Assembly (NCBI RefSeq): GCF_008011855.1
Contig: NZ_VOUX01000033.1
Span: forward strand, 124,001 to 188,000
Length of the DNA: 64,000 bases
Direction of reading: 5' to 3'
DNA from: Serratia bockelmannii
Lineage (GTDB): Bacteria > Pseudomonadota > Gammaproteobacteria > Enterobacterales > Enterobacteriaceae
This document shows positions 1-7,785 of the stretch, one piece after another (position 1 is the first letter of the stretch; every line of letters begins with the position of its first letter). The position numbers were made by a program, and so were the translations under genes. The notes under the pieces were generated by a model. It did no database searches and had not been told where the DNA came from. It saw only the letters and a list, made by a program, of their open reading frames with translations.

Positions 1-27
1 GATACTTCAGTGTAGATCTCGCCGTGC

Positions 28-1266
28 TCAGAAGTAGTAACCGATGTTCACGTTAGTGCGAAAATACCATTTATTGCTGCCGGAGGATTGCGTGCCGGTC
101 CAACCGGTGGCGTTTTCCACGCCGCCCCACGGGTTGGCATTCTGCGCCCAGGTCAGGTCCACCCACAGCATCACCGGCATGGCGAACACCTGCACCCCCA
201 GCGTATTCATTTTGGAGTCGGAACCGCCGTGCTTATCCTTCCAGAGCACACTGTAATCGTTGTAGAACCGCAGCTTTTTCACCGGCCCCCAAGGTACGTC
301 GACGTCGCGCGCCAGGTTGATGGCGGCGGTGGTGGCCTGCGACGGGATCAGATAGGCCGGCGTCAGGCCGTTGCCGCCCATCAGGATCACCGAATTGTTG
401 GCCCCGGCCGGGCCTTTGGCATCGTAACCGTAGCGGATCACCTGGCCGGACAGATGCCAAGGATCGTTATTCACCAGCGTATGCAGGCCCGCCGCCCAGA
501 AGCTGCCGTTATCGCCGGTCGCCTGGTTGTAGAGCCGCGAGGCCGCCAGCGAACCGCCGAGCTCATTGTCCCAGCCGCCCTGGTGGAAAGCGCGCGTCAG
601 CCGCAGGTTTATCTGATCGCGTTTTTCGTTGCGCTGCAGGTGCTGTGACGCATAGTTGGTGTTTTTCAAATCGTCGTAGCTGGCGACGTCGGGGGCGTAA
701 CGCACGCCGGTCGGCATCATGCGCGGGTAATAGGCGGCGTCGAAGGCCCAATCGTCATGCTGATATTGGTATTTGGCGCCCAGCCCGGTGTTGACGCCAA
801 AGCCGAGGTAAAACGGAATGCCGTACGACCAGCCGAACTGCGGGTAGGGCATCAGGCCGAACGGTTTGAACGGCGCGCCCAGTTGCACGGCGGAACGTTC
901 AGACAGGTGATAGCCGACATAGGCGCGGTCGATGGCGTATTTGCGCCGATCCTGAAACCAGAATCCGCCATCGAAAAATGCATCGTTTACCTGGCCGGCG
1001 GCATCGATGCGAAAGGCGTCAAAGCGTAAATGCGGAGGATTACGATAATTGCTGCTGTGCCAGTCTTCATAGCGATAATTGGCGCGCAGTGCGCCGCCGA
1101 TATCAATATTCTTTTTATTATCCTCGCTTTGCCAATGAATATGCGGAAATGCCGGGCGGCTTTTTTTTACCGGCGCTGCGGTGGTGGCAGCATCGTTGGG
1201 TAATGCGGCGACGGTTGCATAACTCACTGGTGAAACAAGGAAAAAACAAAGCGTGATCTTGCGCAT
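28..1266 (-). CDS. Outer-membrane porin-like beta-barrel protein
   Basis: 412 residues. An N-terminal signal peptide is visible: basic RK, hydrophobic core, then S15-Y-A17 followed by a small-residue stretch. The rest is rich in alternating aromatic and polar strands and ends in NIGYYF, with the C-terminal Phe that the BAM machinery recognises. The block FGLMPYPQFGWSYGIPF and the overall make-up suggest a 16-strand-type porin distantly like the phosphate-selective O/P porins, but I cannot name a substrate. It stands alone, reads away from the chemoreceptor gene, and has an AT-rich upstream region of about 330 bases that presumably holds its promoter. I am confident about an outer-membrane barrel, less so about the exact family. 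Confidence 0.7.
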   Translation of the reverse strand: MRKITLCFFLVSPVSYATVAALPNDAATTAAPVKKSRPAFPHIHWQSEDNKKNIDIGGALRANYRYEDWHSSNYRNPPHLRFDAFRIDAAGQVNDAFFDGGFWFQDRRKYAIDRAYVGYHLSERSAVQLGAPFKPFGLMPYPQFGWSYGIPFYLGFGVNTGLGAKYQYQHDDWAFDAAYYPRMMPTGVRYAPDVASYDDLKNTNYASQHLQRNEKRDQINLRLTRAFHQGGWDNELGGSLAASRLYNQATGDNGSFWAAGLHTLVNNDPWHLSGQVIRYGYDAKGPAGANNSVILMGGNGLTPAYLIPSQATTAAINLARDVDVPWGPVKKLRFYNDYSVLWKDKHGGSDSKMNTLGVQVFAMPVMLWVDLTWAQNANPWGGVENATGWTGTQSSGSNKWYFRTNVNIGYYF

Positions 1267-1602
1267 AGCAGGCCCCTGAAGAAAATAGACTGTTTATTAA
1301 GGCGAGCGAGTTTCACCTGTGAACAGGGCATTTACGCTCATCGGTTTTATATTTGAGACGATTTTATTGAGCGTTTAATATATTAAATTCCGCGCCGGTT
1401 AATATATGAAACTTTGTTTCTTTTTTAATGTAAAAACTATAAATCCGGTATTAAACAAGTCAAGAAATAAAAATGAGAGTTGACGGGCAATACCGATTAT
1501 TAGGGGATCTTGGCCGGCGGGGGCGACGCAGAGCAGGCTGAAATAGTCGTGTCATCAATGCCCGTTAGACTCGCGGCATCCTGGTATGACTGACTAAAAA
1601 TC
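1267..1602. promoter_or_regulatory. AT-rich divergent intergenic region
   Basis: This gap separates the divergent porin and chemoreceptor genes and must hold both promoters. It is clearly richer in AT than its flanks. A short palindrome, TTCAC-CT-GTGAA (1312-1323), lies 46 bases upstream of the porin start and could be an operator. I found no convincing gene in it. Confidence 0.4.
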
Positions 1603-3228
1603 ATGAACATAAAACTGACACTGGGCCACAGGGTAAAACCTGCGGCAGCGCTACCGCGTGCGTTTGGCTTCGGCAAGAGCATGGGCTTATTAAGCGGGGT
1701 GATTTGCGTTATCGCGCTATTTTCTCTGCTGCAATTGTTTTCCACCCTATTTATTTCCAATATTTTGCGCGACGCCAAGGTTAATCTGGTGACGGGCGAT
1801 GCGTTGCATCGCCAGCAGGCGACAATGGATCGCGCCAGACTGTCGCTGCTGACGGCCAGCGATACCCTGAACCGTGCGGGCATCTATTATCTGCAGGATA
1901 AAGCCACCGGCTCCGAGGGCAGTTGGCATAGCCTGCTGGATGAATCGTTGGCGGCGTTGGCGGCTTCAAAGCAGGCCTTTGCCCGGTTCGAGCGCTTGAG
2001 CGCGGCTGCGCCCGAAGCGACGGGCGCCCTGAAAGACAGCTATCGTCTGTTCTATGACGGCCTGAAGGAACAGGCGCAAGGGTTGCAAAGCAGCGCCAGC
2101 GTCGATGCGTTTTTCGCCGTGCCGATCCAGGCGTTTCAGGCGGATTTCAACGAGAAGTATCTTGCCTACCAGACGCTGAACGAGCGGCGTGGCGATGACG
2201 TCAACGTGCGGCAATTGGCGGCGCTGGAGCAGGCCAAGATCTTTGCGTTTGGCGCGCTGGCGGCGCTGGCGCTGATTGCCGTGGGGGTCTGGGTCGGTGT
2301 CTCTCGCTGGGTTATCGCACCGCTGCAGCGGGCAATCGCGCACCTCAACGTGCTGGCCGCCGGCGATCTTTCGCGGCCGTTGCCGCCTGAGCGGGCGTTG
2401 AACCGCGAGATGCGTCAGCTGCAGACCAGCATTGGCCATATGCAAAACGGCCTGCAGCGGCTGGTGAGCGAGGTGCGCGATGCGGCGAGCGGGATCCTGA
2501 GTGGCGTCGGCCGGCTGGCGGACGGCAATCGCCAGTTGACGGCACAGTCGGCGAAGCAGGACGGCGAATTGCAGTTGGCGACCGAGCACGTGCAGCAGCT
2601 GGCGGCGCGGGTGGAAGAAAACGGCCAATACGCCCAGCAGGCCAGCCAACGAACCGAACAAGCCCGGCAGTACGCCGGCGCCGGTGAGCAGATGATGGAA
2701 ACCGTCAATGTTTCAATCCAAGGGATCGTCAACCAATCGGCCGAGATGCGTGGCATCGTCGCGCTGATCGACAGCGTGGCGTTCCAGACCCATATTCTGG
2801 CGCTGAATGCGGCGATCGAGGCCGCGCATGCCGGCGTTCACGGCCGCGGCTTTGCCATCGTAGCCAAAGAGGTGGGTCTGTTGGCGCAAAAGAGCAGCCA
2901 TTCGACGCGCGATATTCAGCAGTTGATCAACCGTTCACTGCAGCAAATCGATCAAGGTTCGCAGGCGGTGGATCTGCTGACCGGCAACCTGCGCCAGATT
3001 ATCGATCTGGTGAACAAATGCAGTGCCCTGATGGGGGAAATCTCGCAGGCGTCTTTCAATCAGGGGGAGAGCATTCAGGACGTGACGGCGCGCATTGCGG
3101 CGCTGAATCAGGTGGTGCAACAAACCGGCGCCGTGGTGAACGCGGTGAGCGACGCTTCTCAGTCGCTGCAGGGCGAATCGGAACGGTTGGAAAAAGCGAT
3201 GGCGCGTTTCAGGCTGCCTGTGCAATAA
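1603..3228 (+). CDS. Methyl-accepting chemotaxis protein with divergent signalling tip
   Basis: 541-residue chemoreceptor. TM1 lies at about 27-50, a helical periplasmic sensor domain at about 55-205, TM2 at about 212-236, a HAMP domain at about 237-290, then the long coiled-coil signalling domain. The hairpin tip (residues about 388-432) is recognisable by FQTHILALNAAIEAAHAG and GRGFAIVAKEV. Three normally invariant positions differ: His397 replaces Asn, His409 replaces the Arg of EAARAG, and Gly425 replaces the Arg of GEVRNLAQ. The protein ends in RLPVQ, so it lacks the NWETF-type CheR/CheB tether. It is a lone gene with no che genes nearby. The ligand is unknown. Confidence 0.9.
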   Translation: MNIKLTLGHRVKPAAALPRAFGFGKSMGLLSGVICVIALFSLLQLFSTLFISNILRDAKVNLVTGDALHRQQATMDRARLSLLTASDTLNRAGIYYLQDKATGSEGSWHSLLDESLAALAASKQAFARFERLSAAAPEATGALKDSYRLFYDGLKEQAQGLQSSASVDAFFAVPIQAFQADFNEKYLAYQTLNERRGDDVNVRQLAALEQAKIFAFGALAALALIAVGVWVGVSRWVIAPLQRAIAHLNVLAAGDLSRPLPPERALNREMRQLQTSIGHMQNGLQRLVSEVRDAASGILSGVGRLADGNRQLTAQSAKQDGELQLATEHVQQLAARVEENGQYAQQASQRTEQARQYAGAGEQMMETVNVSIQGIVNQSAEMRGIVALIDSVAFQTHILALNAAIEAAHAGVHGRGFAIVAKEVGLLAQKSSHSTRDIQQLINRSLQQIDQGSQAVDLLTGNLRQIIDLVNKCSALMGEISQASFNQGESIQDVTARIAALNQVVQQTGAVVNAVSDASQSLQGESERLEKAMARFRLPVQ

Positions 3229-3315
3229 ATAACCCTGACGCAGGTTAATGAATAATAAAGCTGCGCTAAACGTTATTTATTATTTTCCACCGCTGAGGGA
3301 CGTTATTTCGATAAA

Positions 3316-3357
3316 TAAAAAACAGACCGGCGCTTATGGATTAAAAAAGTGCCGGCC
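3316..3357 (-). terminator. Intrinsic terminator of osmB
   Basis: On the minus strand the arms 3349-3357 and 3325-3333 (GGCCGGCAC / GCGCCGGTC, 7 of 9 pairs) form a hairpin. A T-rich run (TGTTTTTTATT) follows at about 3312-3322. It lies about 25 bases past the osmB stop codon. Confidence 0.6.
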
Positions 3358-3382
3358 TGCAGAGATTATTTTAACGCGATGA

Positions 3383-3595
3383 TTAACGGCTGGTCTGGTG
3401 GCCGATAATGCCACCCAGCGCCGCGCCGCCGAGGGTACCCAGCGTGCTGCCGTCGGTCAGCACCGCACCGCCGACTGCACCGACGCCCGCGCCGATCGCC
3501 GTGTTGCGATCGCGATTGGACATATGCCCACATGCGGTAACGGAAAGCGTTGCCATCACCACCACCAACACACCTGCGGCACGTTTAATATTCAT
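3383..3595 (-). CDS. osmB: OsmB-like glycine-zipper lipoprotein
   Basis: 70 residues. A type II signal peptide ends in SVTAC, making Cys22 the lipidated residue. It is followed by the charged NRDRNTAIGAG segment and a glycine-zipper run (GAVGGAVLTDGS, LGTLGGAALGG) that ends in IIGHQ. This matches E. coli osmotically inducible lipoprotein OsmB nearly residue for residue in the second half. The family is induced by osmotic stress and stationary phase through RcsB and RpoS; the promoter was not analysed here. It is monocistronic with its own terminator. Confidence 0.88.
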   Translation of the reverse strand: MNIKRAAGVLVVVMATLSVTACGHMSNRDRNTAIGAGVGAVGGAVLTDGSTLGTLGGAALGGIIGHQTSR

Positions 3596-3826
3596 AATGA
3601 GTTCCTGGTAAATTGACTGATTAATGGATTAAAAATAATCCGATTAACCTGCCGGTAGAAGTTGGGATGAATGTATTCCGCCGTAAGAAAATCGAACAGG
3701 TAAAAATTCTTAATTTTGCGGCGGTGAAAAGCGATTGCTCGCCGAATGTGCGGCCGCCGGTAAAATCGTGGGTCTATACTGGAAAGACGCCTCGCGGGGT
3801 GCGGGGCGCACACGCTGGAGGCCGCC

Positions 3827-4222
3827 ATGTCCGATCTCGTTTCCGCATCCGGCAAACCGGTGAAAATCCCCGGCCCGGACCACCCAATCACCTTGACCCG
3901 CCATCCGGCGCGGGTTGTCGTGCGTGCAGCCGGTCAGACCCTGGCCGACAGCCGCAACGTGCTCATCCTGCAGGAAGCCACCTATCCGCCGGTGTTTTAC
4001 TTTCCGCGTGAGGATGTGAATCGGGCGCTGTTGCAGAAAAACGAGCACGTCAGCTACTGCCCTTATAAGGGCGACTGCAGTTATTTCTCCCTTGTGCTTA
4101 ACGGCGAGCAGGAGGCCAATGTGGCCTGGAGTTATGAAATGCCCTACAACGCCGTGGTAGCGATCAAGGATCATCTGGCATTTTATCCCGATAAAGTGAC
4201 GGAGATCCGCACAGAAGCGTGA
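3827..4222 (+). CDS. DUF427 domain protein
   Basis: 131 residues of the DUF427 family, known by the signatures YFPREDV (about residues 57-65), YCPYKGDCSYFSL (about 79-91), an AWSYEMP segment and a closing AFYPDKV. The family folds as a small beta-tent protein; some members are reported in nucleotide or cofactor contexts, but the biochemical role is not established. It has no signal peptide or membrane segment and should be cytosolic. The gene stands alone upstream of an Rrf2-type regulator on the same strand, with 130 bases between them. Confidence 0.85.
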   Translation: MSDLVSASGKPVKIPGPDHPITLTRHPARVVVRAAGQTLADSRNVLILQEATYPPVFYFPREDVNRALLQKNEHVSYCPYKGDCSYFSLVLNGEQEANVAWSYEMPYNAVVAIKDHLAFYPDKVTEIRTEA

Positions 4223-4249
4223 GCCGCCGCCGCCATCGGGCGGGGCAGG

Positions 4250-4278
4250 TTGACATTCTCATTATCCCTACTCATTAT
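4250..4278 (+). promoter_or_regulatory. Putative sigma-70 promoter for the Rrf2 gene
   Basis: A perfect -35 hexamer TTGACA (4250-4255) is followed after 17 bases by CATTAT (4273-4278), a 4/6 match to the -10 consensus. This would give a leader of about 65-70 bases before the GTG start at 4353. Confidence 0.45.
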
Positions 4279-4352
4279 GTGTATTACCGTAAATTGATAC
4301 GCTTTCCTTATGTTTTAATCCGACATAAACGAAACTCTGAGCAGGTGCCAAG

Positions 4353-4823
4353 GTGTCTACCTCTACGCGATTTGCCGTTGCCATCCATATTCTGACCAAT
4401 ATCACGCTGTGTCGTGGCCAGACGGTGCGTTCCGAAGACATCGCGCGCAGCGTCAACACGAATCCGACGGTAGTACGGCGCATCCTCGGCGCGCTGGCAG
4501 AGGCCGGGCTGACCTATTCACAGATGGGACAAGGCGGTGGGGCGCTGCTGGCGCGGCCGGCGGAAACGATCTCGCTGCTGGACGTGTATCGCGCGGTAGA
4601 GGATCAACCGTATTTCATGCTGCACCGTACCCGGCCTAACGATGCGTGCTATATCGGCCACGCCATTACCCCGGTGCTGGAGCAAGAATTTGCACGCGTC
4701 GGTCACGCGCTGGAAGCCAGCCTGGCGCAAACCAGCATCGCCGAAATGGCCGGGCAGGTCGAACGGTGCGCAGGCTATCCTTTTGTCCCTTGTTCACCGC
4801 AATATCAAGCGGATACGCAATAA
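4353..4823 (+). CDS. Rrf2 family transcriptional regulator
   Basis: 156 residues starting at a GTG codon (4353). The N-terminal winged helix is clear: TRFAVAIHILTNI, then ARSVNTNPTVVRRIL as the recognition-helix region, then the GQGGGALLARP wing. The three clustered cysteines that hold the Fe-S cluster in IscR and NsrR are absent. Only Cys99 lies in that region, with two more near the C-terminus (RCAGYPFVPC), so it is closer to YwnA-like Rrf2 proteins that sense by thiol chemistry or another route. Its target is not obvious. The neighbouring genes are DUF427 upstream and acrZ downstream, which has its own promoter. Confidence 0.88.
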   Translation: MSTSTRFAVAIHILTNITLCRGQTVRSEDIARSVNTNPTVVRRILGALAEAGLTYSQMGQGGGALLARPAETISLLDVYRAVEDQPYFMLHRTRPNDACYIGHAITPVLEQEFARVGHALEASLAQTSIAEMAGQVERCAGYPFVPCSPQYQADTQ

Positions 4824-4871
4824 AAAACCACGCAAATTCCCGCTACGCGCAGAGCATTTTTTGCATTGCGT

Positions 4872-4896
4872 TAATGTAATTGTGTAAGTTACATTA
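4872..4896. repeat. Inverted repeat TAATGTAA-N9-TTACATTA upstream of acrZ
   Basis: Perfect 8-base arms (4872-4879 and 4889-4896) with 17-base centre-to-centre spacing, typical of an operator for a dimeric repressor. It lies just upstream of the CRP-like site and between the Rrf2 stop codon and acrZ. Confidence 0.5.
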
Positions 4897-4905
4897 GCTC
4901 GCATC

Positions 4906-4949
4906 AAGTGTGATGTAGCTCACGTTTTAGACTGCCTCCCCACGATAAT
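4906..4949 (+). promoter_or_regulatory. CRP site plus -10 element, class II promoter for acrZ
   Basis: TGTGA-TGTAGC-TCACG (4909-4924) inside a 22-base match to the CRP consensus. A GATAAT -10 box lies at 4944-4949 and no good -35 box is present. The site centre (4916.5) falls about 40 bases upstream of the predicted start near 4956, the spacing of class II CRP-activated promoters. Confidence 0.55.
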
Positions 4950-5016
4950 CGATCGATTGGCCGGAAACCTTTTCTTCCGGCGTAGGTTCGCTGTGCTTAT
5001 AAACCAGGAGAGAACG

Positions 5017-5154
5017 ATGTTAGAAATGATTGAAAGCTTGGCCACCGTGGTGGTCCTGGTGCCGGTAATGGTGGCCGTCTTGCTCGGCGCGATTTACGGC
5101 CTGGGTGAAGTGTTCAACGTCTTTTCCGCTATCGGCAGAAAAAATAACGGCTGA
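5017..5154 (+). CDS. acrZ: AcrZ, small accessory protein of the AcrAB-TolC pump
   Basis: 45 residues: one transmembrane helix (about 9-31, rich in V, L and A, with Pro16) and the signature IYGLGEVFNVFS-IG-K near the C-terminus. It matches the 49-residue E. coli AcrZ (YbhT), an inner-membrane peptide that binds AcrB and alters export of some drugs. I chose the ATG at 5017 because an AGGAG Shine-Dalgarno (5006-5010) sits 6 bases upstream; the in-frame ATG at 4957 has none and would add 20 residues not found in AcrZ. In E. coli acrZ lies next to modEABC; those genes are not beside it here. Confidence 0.88.
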   Translation: MLEMIESLATVVVLVPVMVAVLLGAIYGLGEVFNVFSAIGRKNNG

Positions 5155-5161
5155 ATTTGAA

Positions 5162-5187
5162 CGTCAGGGGACGCAACGCCCCCTGAC
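5162..5187. terminator. Hairpin between convergent acrZ and ABC operon
   Basis: Perfect 9-base arms CGTCAGGGG (5162-5170) and CCCCTGACG (5179-5187) around an 8-base loop, just past the acrZ stop and before the stop of the minus-strand ABC operon. No strong T run follows on either strand, so it may act as a weak or factor-assisted bidirectional terminator. Confidence 0.5.
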
Positions 5188-5193
5188 GGAGGG

Positions 5194-5955
5194 TTACAAT
5201 ACCGTCGCCAGGAAGTTGCGCGTCCTCTCATGTCCCGGCGCATCCAGAACCTGCTGCACGCTGCCCGTTTCAACCACCTTTCCCTGATCCATAAAGACAA
5301 TCTGGTCGGCCACTTCGCGTGCGAAGCCGATTTCGTGCGTGACCACCACCATGGTCATGCCCGAATGCGCCAAGTCTTTCATCACCTGCAGCACTTCGCC
5401 AACCAATTCAGGATCGAGGGCGGAGGTCGGTTCATCAAACAGCAACACCTGTGGGTTCATTGCCAGCGCGCGGGCGATGGCGACGCGCTGCTGCTGGCCG
5501 CCGGACAGTTCACGCGGCCAGGCGTTGATGCGATGTTCCAGCCCGACGCGGGTCAGCAGCTGTTTCGCCCGTTCCTGCACCTCGGCTTTTTTTTCCTTTT
5601 TCACCCGCAGCGGCGCGTCGCTGACGTTTTGCAACACGGTGCGGTGTGCAAACAAGTTGAACTGCTGAAATACCATGCCAATGCTTTTACGCTGTTCGGC
5701 CACCTCGGCTTCTTTCAGCTCGTACAGATGCCGGCCTTTTTGGCGATAGCCGATCAGCTGTTCGCCAACACGAATGGTGCCGCCGTCCAGCTTTTCCAGG
5801 TGGTTGATGCAGCGCAACAGGGTGGATTTGCCGGAGCCGGAAGGGCCGAGGATCACCGTTACCGAACCTGCCGGAATGGTCAGGCTGATATTTTTCAACA
5901 CGTCGGTGCCGGAAAAGGATTTCCGCACCCGGTTGATGTGGATAGATGCGCTCAT
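5194..5955 (-). CDS. Polar amino acid ABC importer, ATPase (YxeO/GlnQ type)
   Basis: 253 residues. Walker A GPSGSGKS (37-44), Q-loop (Q97/Q98 in MVFQQFN), signature LSGGQ (150-154), Walker B LLFDEP (171-176) and switch His207 are all intact. The insert around residues 68-85 ([15 protein letters not shown]) is typical of the GlnQ/HisP group. It is the last gene of a five-gene minus-strand operon and overlaps the permease gene by 4 bases. It powers uptake by the permease and binding protein encoded just upstream. The operon context points to a modified sulfur amino acid rather than a common amino acid. Confidence 0.93.
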   Translation of the reverse strand: MSASIHINRVRKSFSGTDVLKNISLTIPAGSVTVILGPSGSGKSTLLRCINHLEKLDGGTIRVGEQLIGYRQKGRHLYELKEAEVAEQRKSIGMVFQQFNLFAHRTVLQNVSDAPLRVKKEKKAEVQERAKQLLTRVGLEHRINAWPRELSGGQQQRVAIARALAMNPQVLLFDEPTSALDPELVGEVLQVMKDLAHSGMTMVVVTHEIGFAREVADQIVFMDQGKVVETGSVQQVLDAPGHERTRNFLATVL

Positions 5956-6857
5956 TGTTCACCTCCCTGAGGGGCTTTGCGGTTGAGGAAGAACCGGCCG
6001 CTGCGCGTTGCCTGCGTGCCGCGGCCAAAATAGCGCTCCACGTAGTATTGACCAATCGACAGAATCGAAGTCATGGCCAGATACCACAGGGTGGCGACCA
6101 GCAGCAGCGGGATGACCTCGTAGGTGCGTTGGTAAATGATCTGCGCCGAATACAGCACGTCCTGCAGGGCAATCACCGACACCACCGCGGTGGTTTTCAA
6201 CTGCCCGATCACCTCATTGCCCGCCGGCGGCAGGATGGTGCGCATCGCCTGCGGCAATACCACGCGCCACAGGATTTGCCCACGACGGTAGCCCAGTGCT
6301 TTGGCGGCTTCCAACTGGCCGCTGCCGACGCTTTGGATGCCTGCGCGCACGATCTCCGCCGCATAGGCCGACTGATGCATCACCAGCGCAATCACCGCGG
6401 CGCTGAAGGTGCTGATAAGGGTATTGGTCTGTGCGCTGGCGACTTCGCCCAGAAACGGGATCCACAAGCTGATGCGGGGATAAAGCGCGGCGATGTTGTA
6501 CCACAGGAACAGCTGTACCAGCATCGGCACTGCACGGAAGAACCAGGTGTAGAACCAGCTTACCGCCACCAATACCGGATTGGCCGACAGGCGCATCAGC
6601 GCCAGCAGCACGCCGCCGGCGAAGCCGAACACCACCGAAATTACCGTCAGCTTCAGCGTCATGAGCACGCCGTTGAGGATGGACGCCTCGGTAAGATTTT
6701 CCGCCACCACCGACCATTCAAAGCGCGGGTTGTGCAGCATGGAATTGACGATAACGCCGACGATCAGCAGTACAACCAGGGCGCTGAGCCAGCGCCCGTA
6801 ATGCCGGTGGCCAACGATGCTCAGTTCCGCGTCGTCGACAGGGTATTGCCCACTCAT
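5952..6857 (-). CDS. Polar amino acid ABC importer, permease
   Basis: 301 residues of the HisMQ type. A short cytosolic head (to about residue 22) precedes about six membrane segments. The coupling-helix motif [20 protein letters not shown] and the following [20 protein letters not shown] are typical of amino acid permeases. The long first periplasmic loop ([13 protein letters not shown]) is also typical. It overlaps both neighbours by 4 bases, a sign of translational coupling. It probably forms a homodimer, since only one permease gene is present. Confidence 0.92.
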   Translation of the reverse strand: MSGQYPVDDAELSIVGHRHYGRWLSALVVLLIVGVIVNSMLHNPRFEWSVVAENLTEASILNGVLMTLKLTVISVVFGFAGGVLLALMRLSANPVLVAVSWFYTWFFRAVPMLVQLFLWYNIAALYPRISLWIPFLGEVASAQTNTLISTFSAAVIALVMHQSAYAAEIVRAGIQSVGSGQLEAAKALGYRRGQILWRVVLPQAMRTILPPAGNEVIGQLKTTAVVSVIALQDVLYSAQIIYQRTYEVIPLLLVATLWYLAMTSILSIGQYYVERYFGRGTQATRSGRFFLNRKAPQGGEQ

Positions 6858-7771
6858 TTTGCGATCTCTTCATTGATGCCGGCGGTTTTCACGGCACCAA
6901 AACCGATATCCCAGCCGTCGAGGATTTTCTGGTAGCTACCGTCGGCGATCAGCGAATTTAGTGCCGCCTGCACCGGTTTCACCAGTTCGGAGCCTTTCGG
7001 CAGGGCGATGGCCACCGTGGTACCGTCGATGTTGATATCACCGGCCAGCGTCAGCGGTTTGACGTGGGTGGCCTGGTAGCGCAGCCCTTCATACGGGCCG
7101 AAAAACATCGGCACGCGGCCGCTGATCACCGCCTGCACCCCGGCCGGGCGATCCGGGAAGATCGGCATGGTGATGGCTGGCTTGCCGGCGGCGACGCATT
7201 GATCGCTGGCCTGCTGCAGGCGGGTTATCTGTGAGGTGCCTGCACCGGCGCCGACGGTCTGGCCGCACAATTGGGCCAGCTCGGTGTAAGGGCCAAGCGC
7301 AGCGTCTTTGCGGGCGATCAAAGCCAGCTTGGAAGCGTTGTAATAGCCGACGAAGTCCACCTGCTGGAAGCGCTTTTTGTTGGCGTCAATGTTGGCCAGC
7401 GCGACGTCATAACGGCCGGACTTCAGGCCGGGGATGATGTTGTCGAAACCGCCGGTGTCCTTCCAGTGGATCGCCACGCCCAGGCGATCGGCAATTGCGC
7501 TCATCACGTCGATTTCACGCCCAGCCAGCGTTTTGTTGTCCGCCTGGTAAAAGGTGGTCGGCGGGGTGTTCGGGTTGGTGCCGGCAACGATATAGCCGGC
7601 CTTTTTGATAGCGTCAGGCAGGCTGTCGTGCAGCGCCGGATCGGCGGCAGCTTTCACCGCCGCCTTGAAGGGAACATCGCCTTCAGCGGCATGACCGGCG
7701 GCCAACGGCGCCAGCGTGGAGGAAGCCAACAGCAGGGACAGTACGGTGCGTTTGAATGTGTTTTTCATCAT
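6854..7771 (-). CDS. Family 3 periplasmic substrate-binding protein (YxeM-like)
   Basis: 305 residues. A signal peptide (MKNTFKRTVLSLLLASSTLA...GHAAEG, cleavage near residue 28) is followed by the SBP_bac_3 fold. The segments GREIDVMSAIADRLGV, GLKSGRYDVALANID and AVISGRVPMFFG are the family landmarks. Two adjacent ATG codons (7771 and 7768) are possible starts. It should capture the substrate for the permease and ATPase encoded downstream. It is encoded 14 bases after a flavin monooxygenase gene, which suggests that the imported compound is the monooxygenase substrate or its precursor. Confidence 0.9.
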   Translation of the reverse strand: MMKNTFKRTVLSLLLASSTLAPLAAGHAAEGDVPFKAAVKAAADPALHDSLPDAIKKAGYIVAGTNPNTPPTTFYQADNKTLAGREIDVMSAIADRLGVAIHWKDTGGFDNIIPGLKSGRYDVALANIDANKKRFQQVDFVGYYNASKLALIARKDAALGPYTELAQLCGQTVGAGAGTSQITRLQQASDQCVAAGKPAITMPIFPDRPAGVQAVISGRVPMFFGPYEGLRYQATHVKPLTLAGDINIDGTTVAIALPKGSELVKPVQAALNSLIADGSYQKILDGWDIGFGAVKTAGINEEIAK

Positions 7772-7785
7772 GATTTCCCTGCGGA

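Noticed and set aside
1312-1323. CRP site upstream of the porin gene
   Set aside because: TTCAC and GTGAA are separated by 2 bases and in the wrong orientation; CRP needs TGTGA-N6-TCACA.
3383-3616. Plus-strand small open frames over osmB
   Set aside because: Antisense to a clear lipoprotein gene and without family resemblance.
4874-4894. TyrR box upstream of acrZ
   Set aside because: The TGTAA/TTACA arms are separated by 9 bases; a TyrR box needs 8, so the spacing is wrong.
5946-6935. Plus-strand open frame of 329 codons
   Set aside because: Lies antisense over the ABC permease gene, is rich in His/Gln/Arg and has no family signature; a shadow of high-GC codons.
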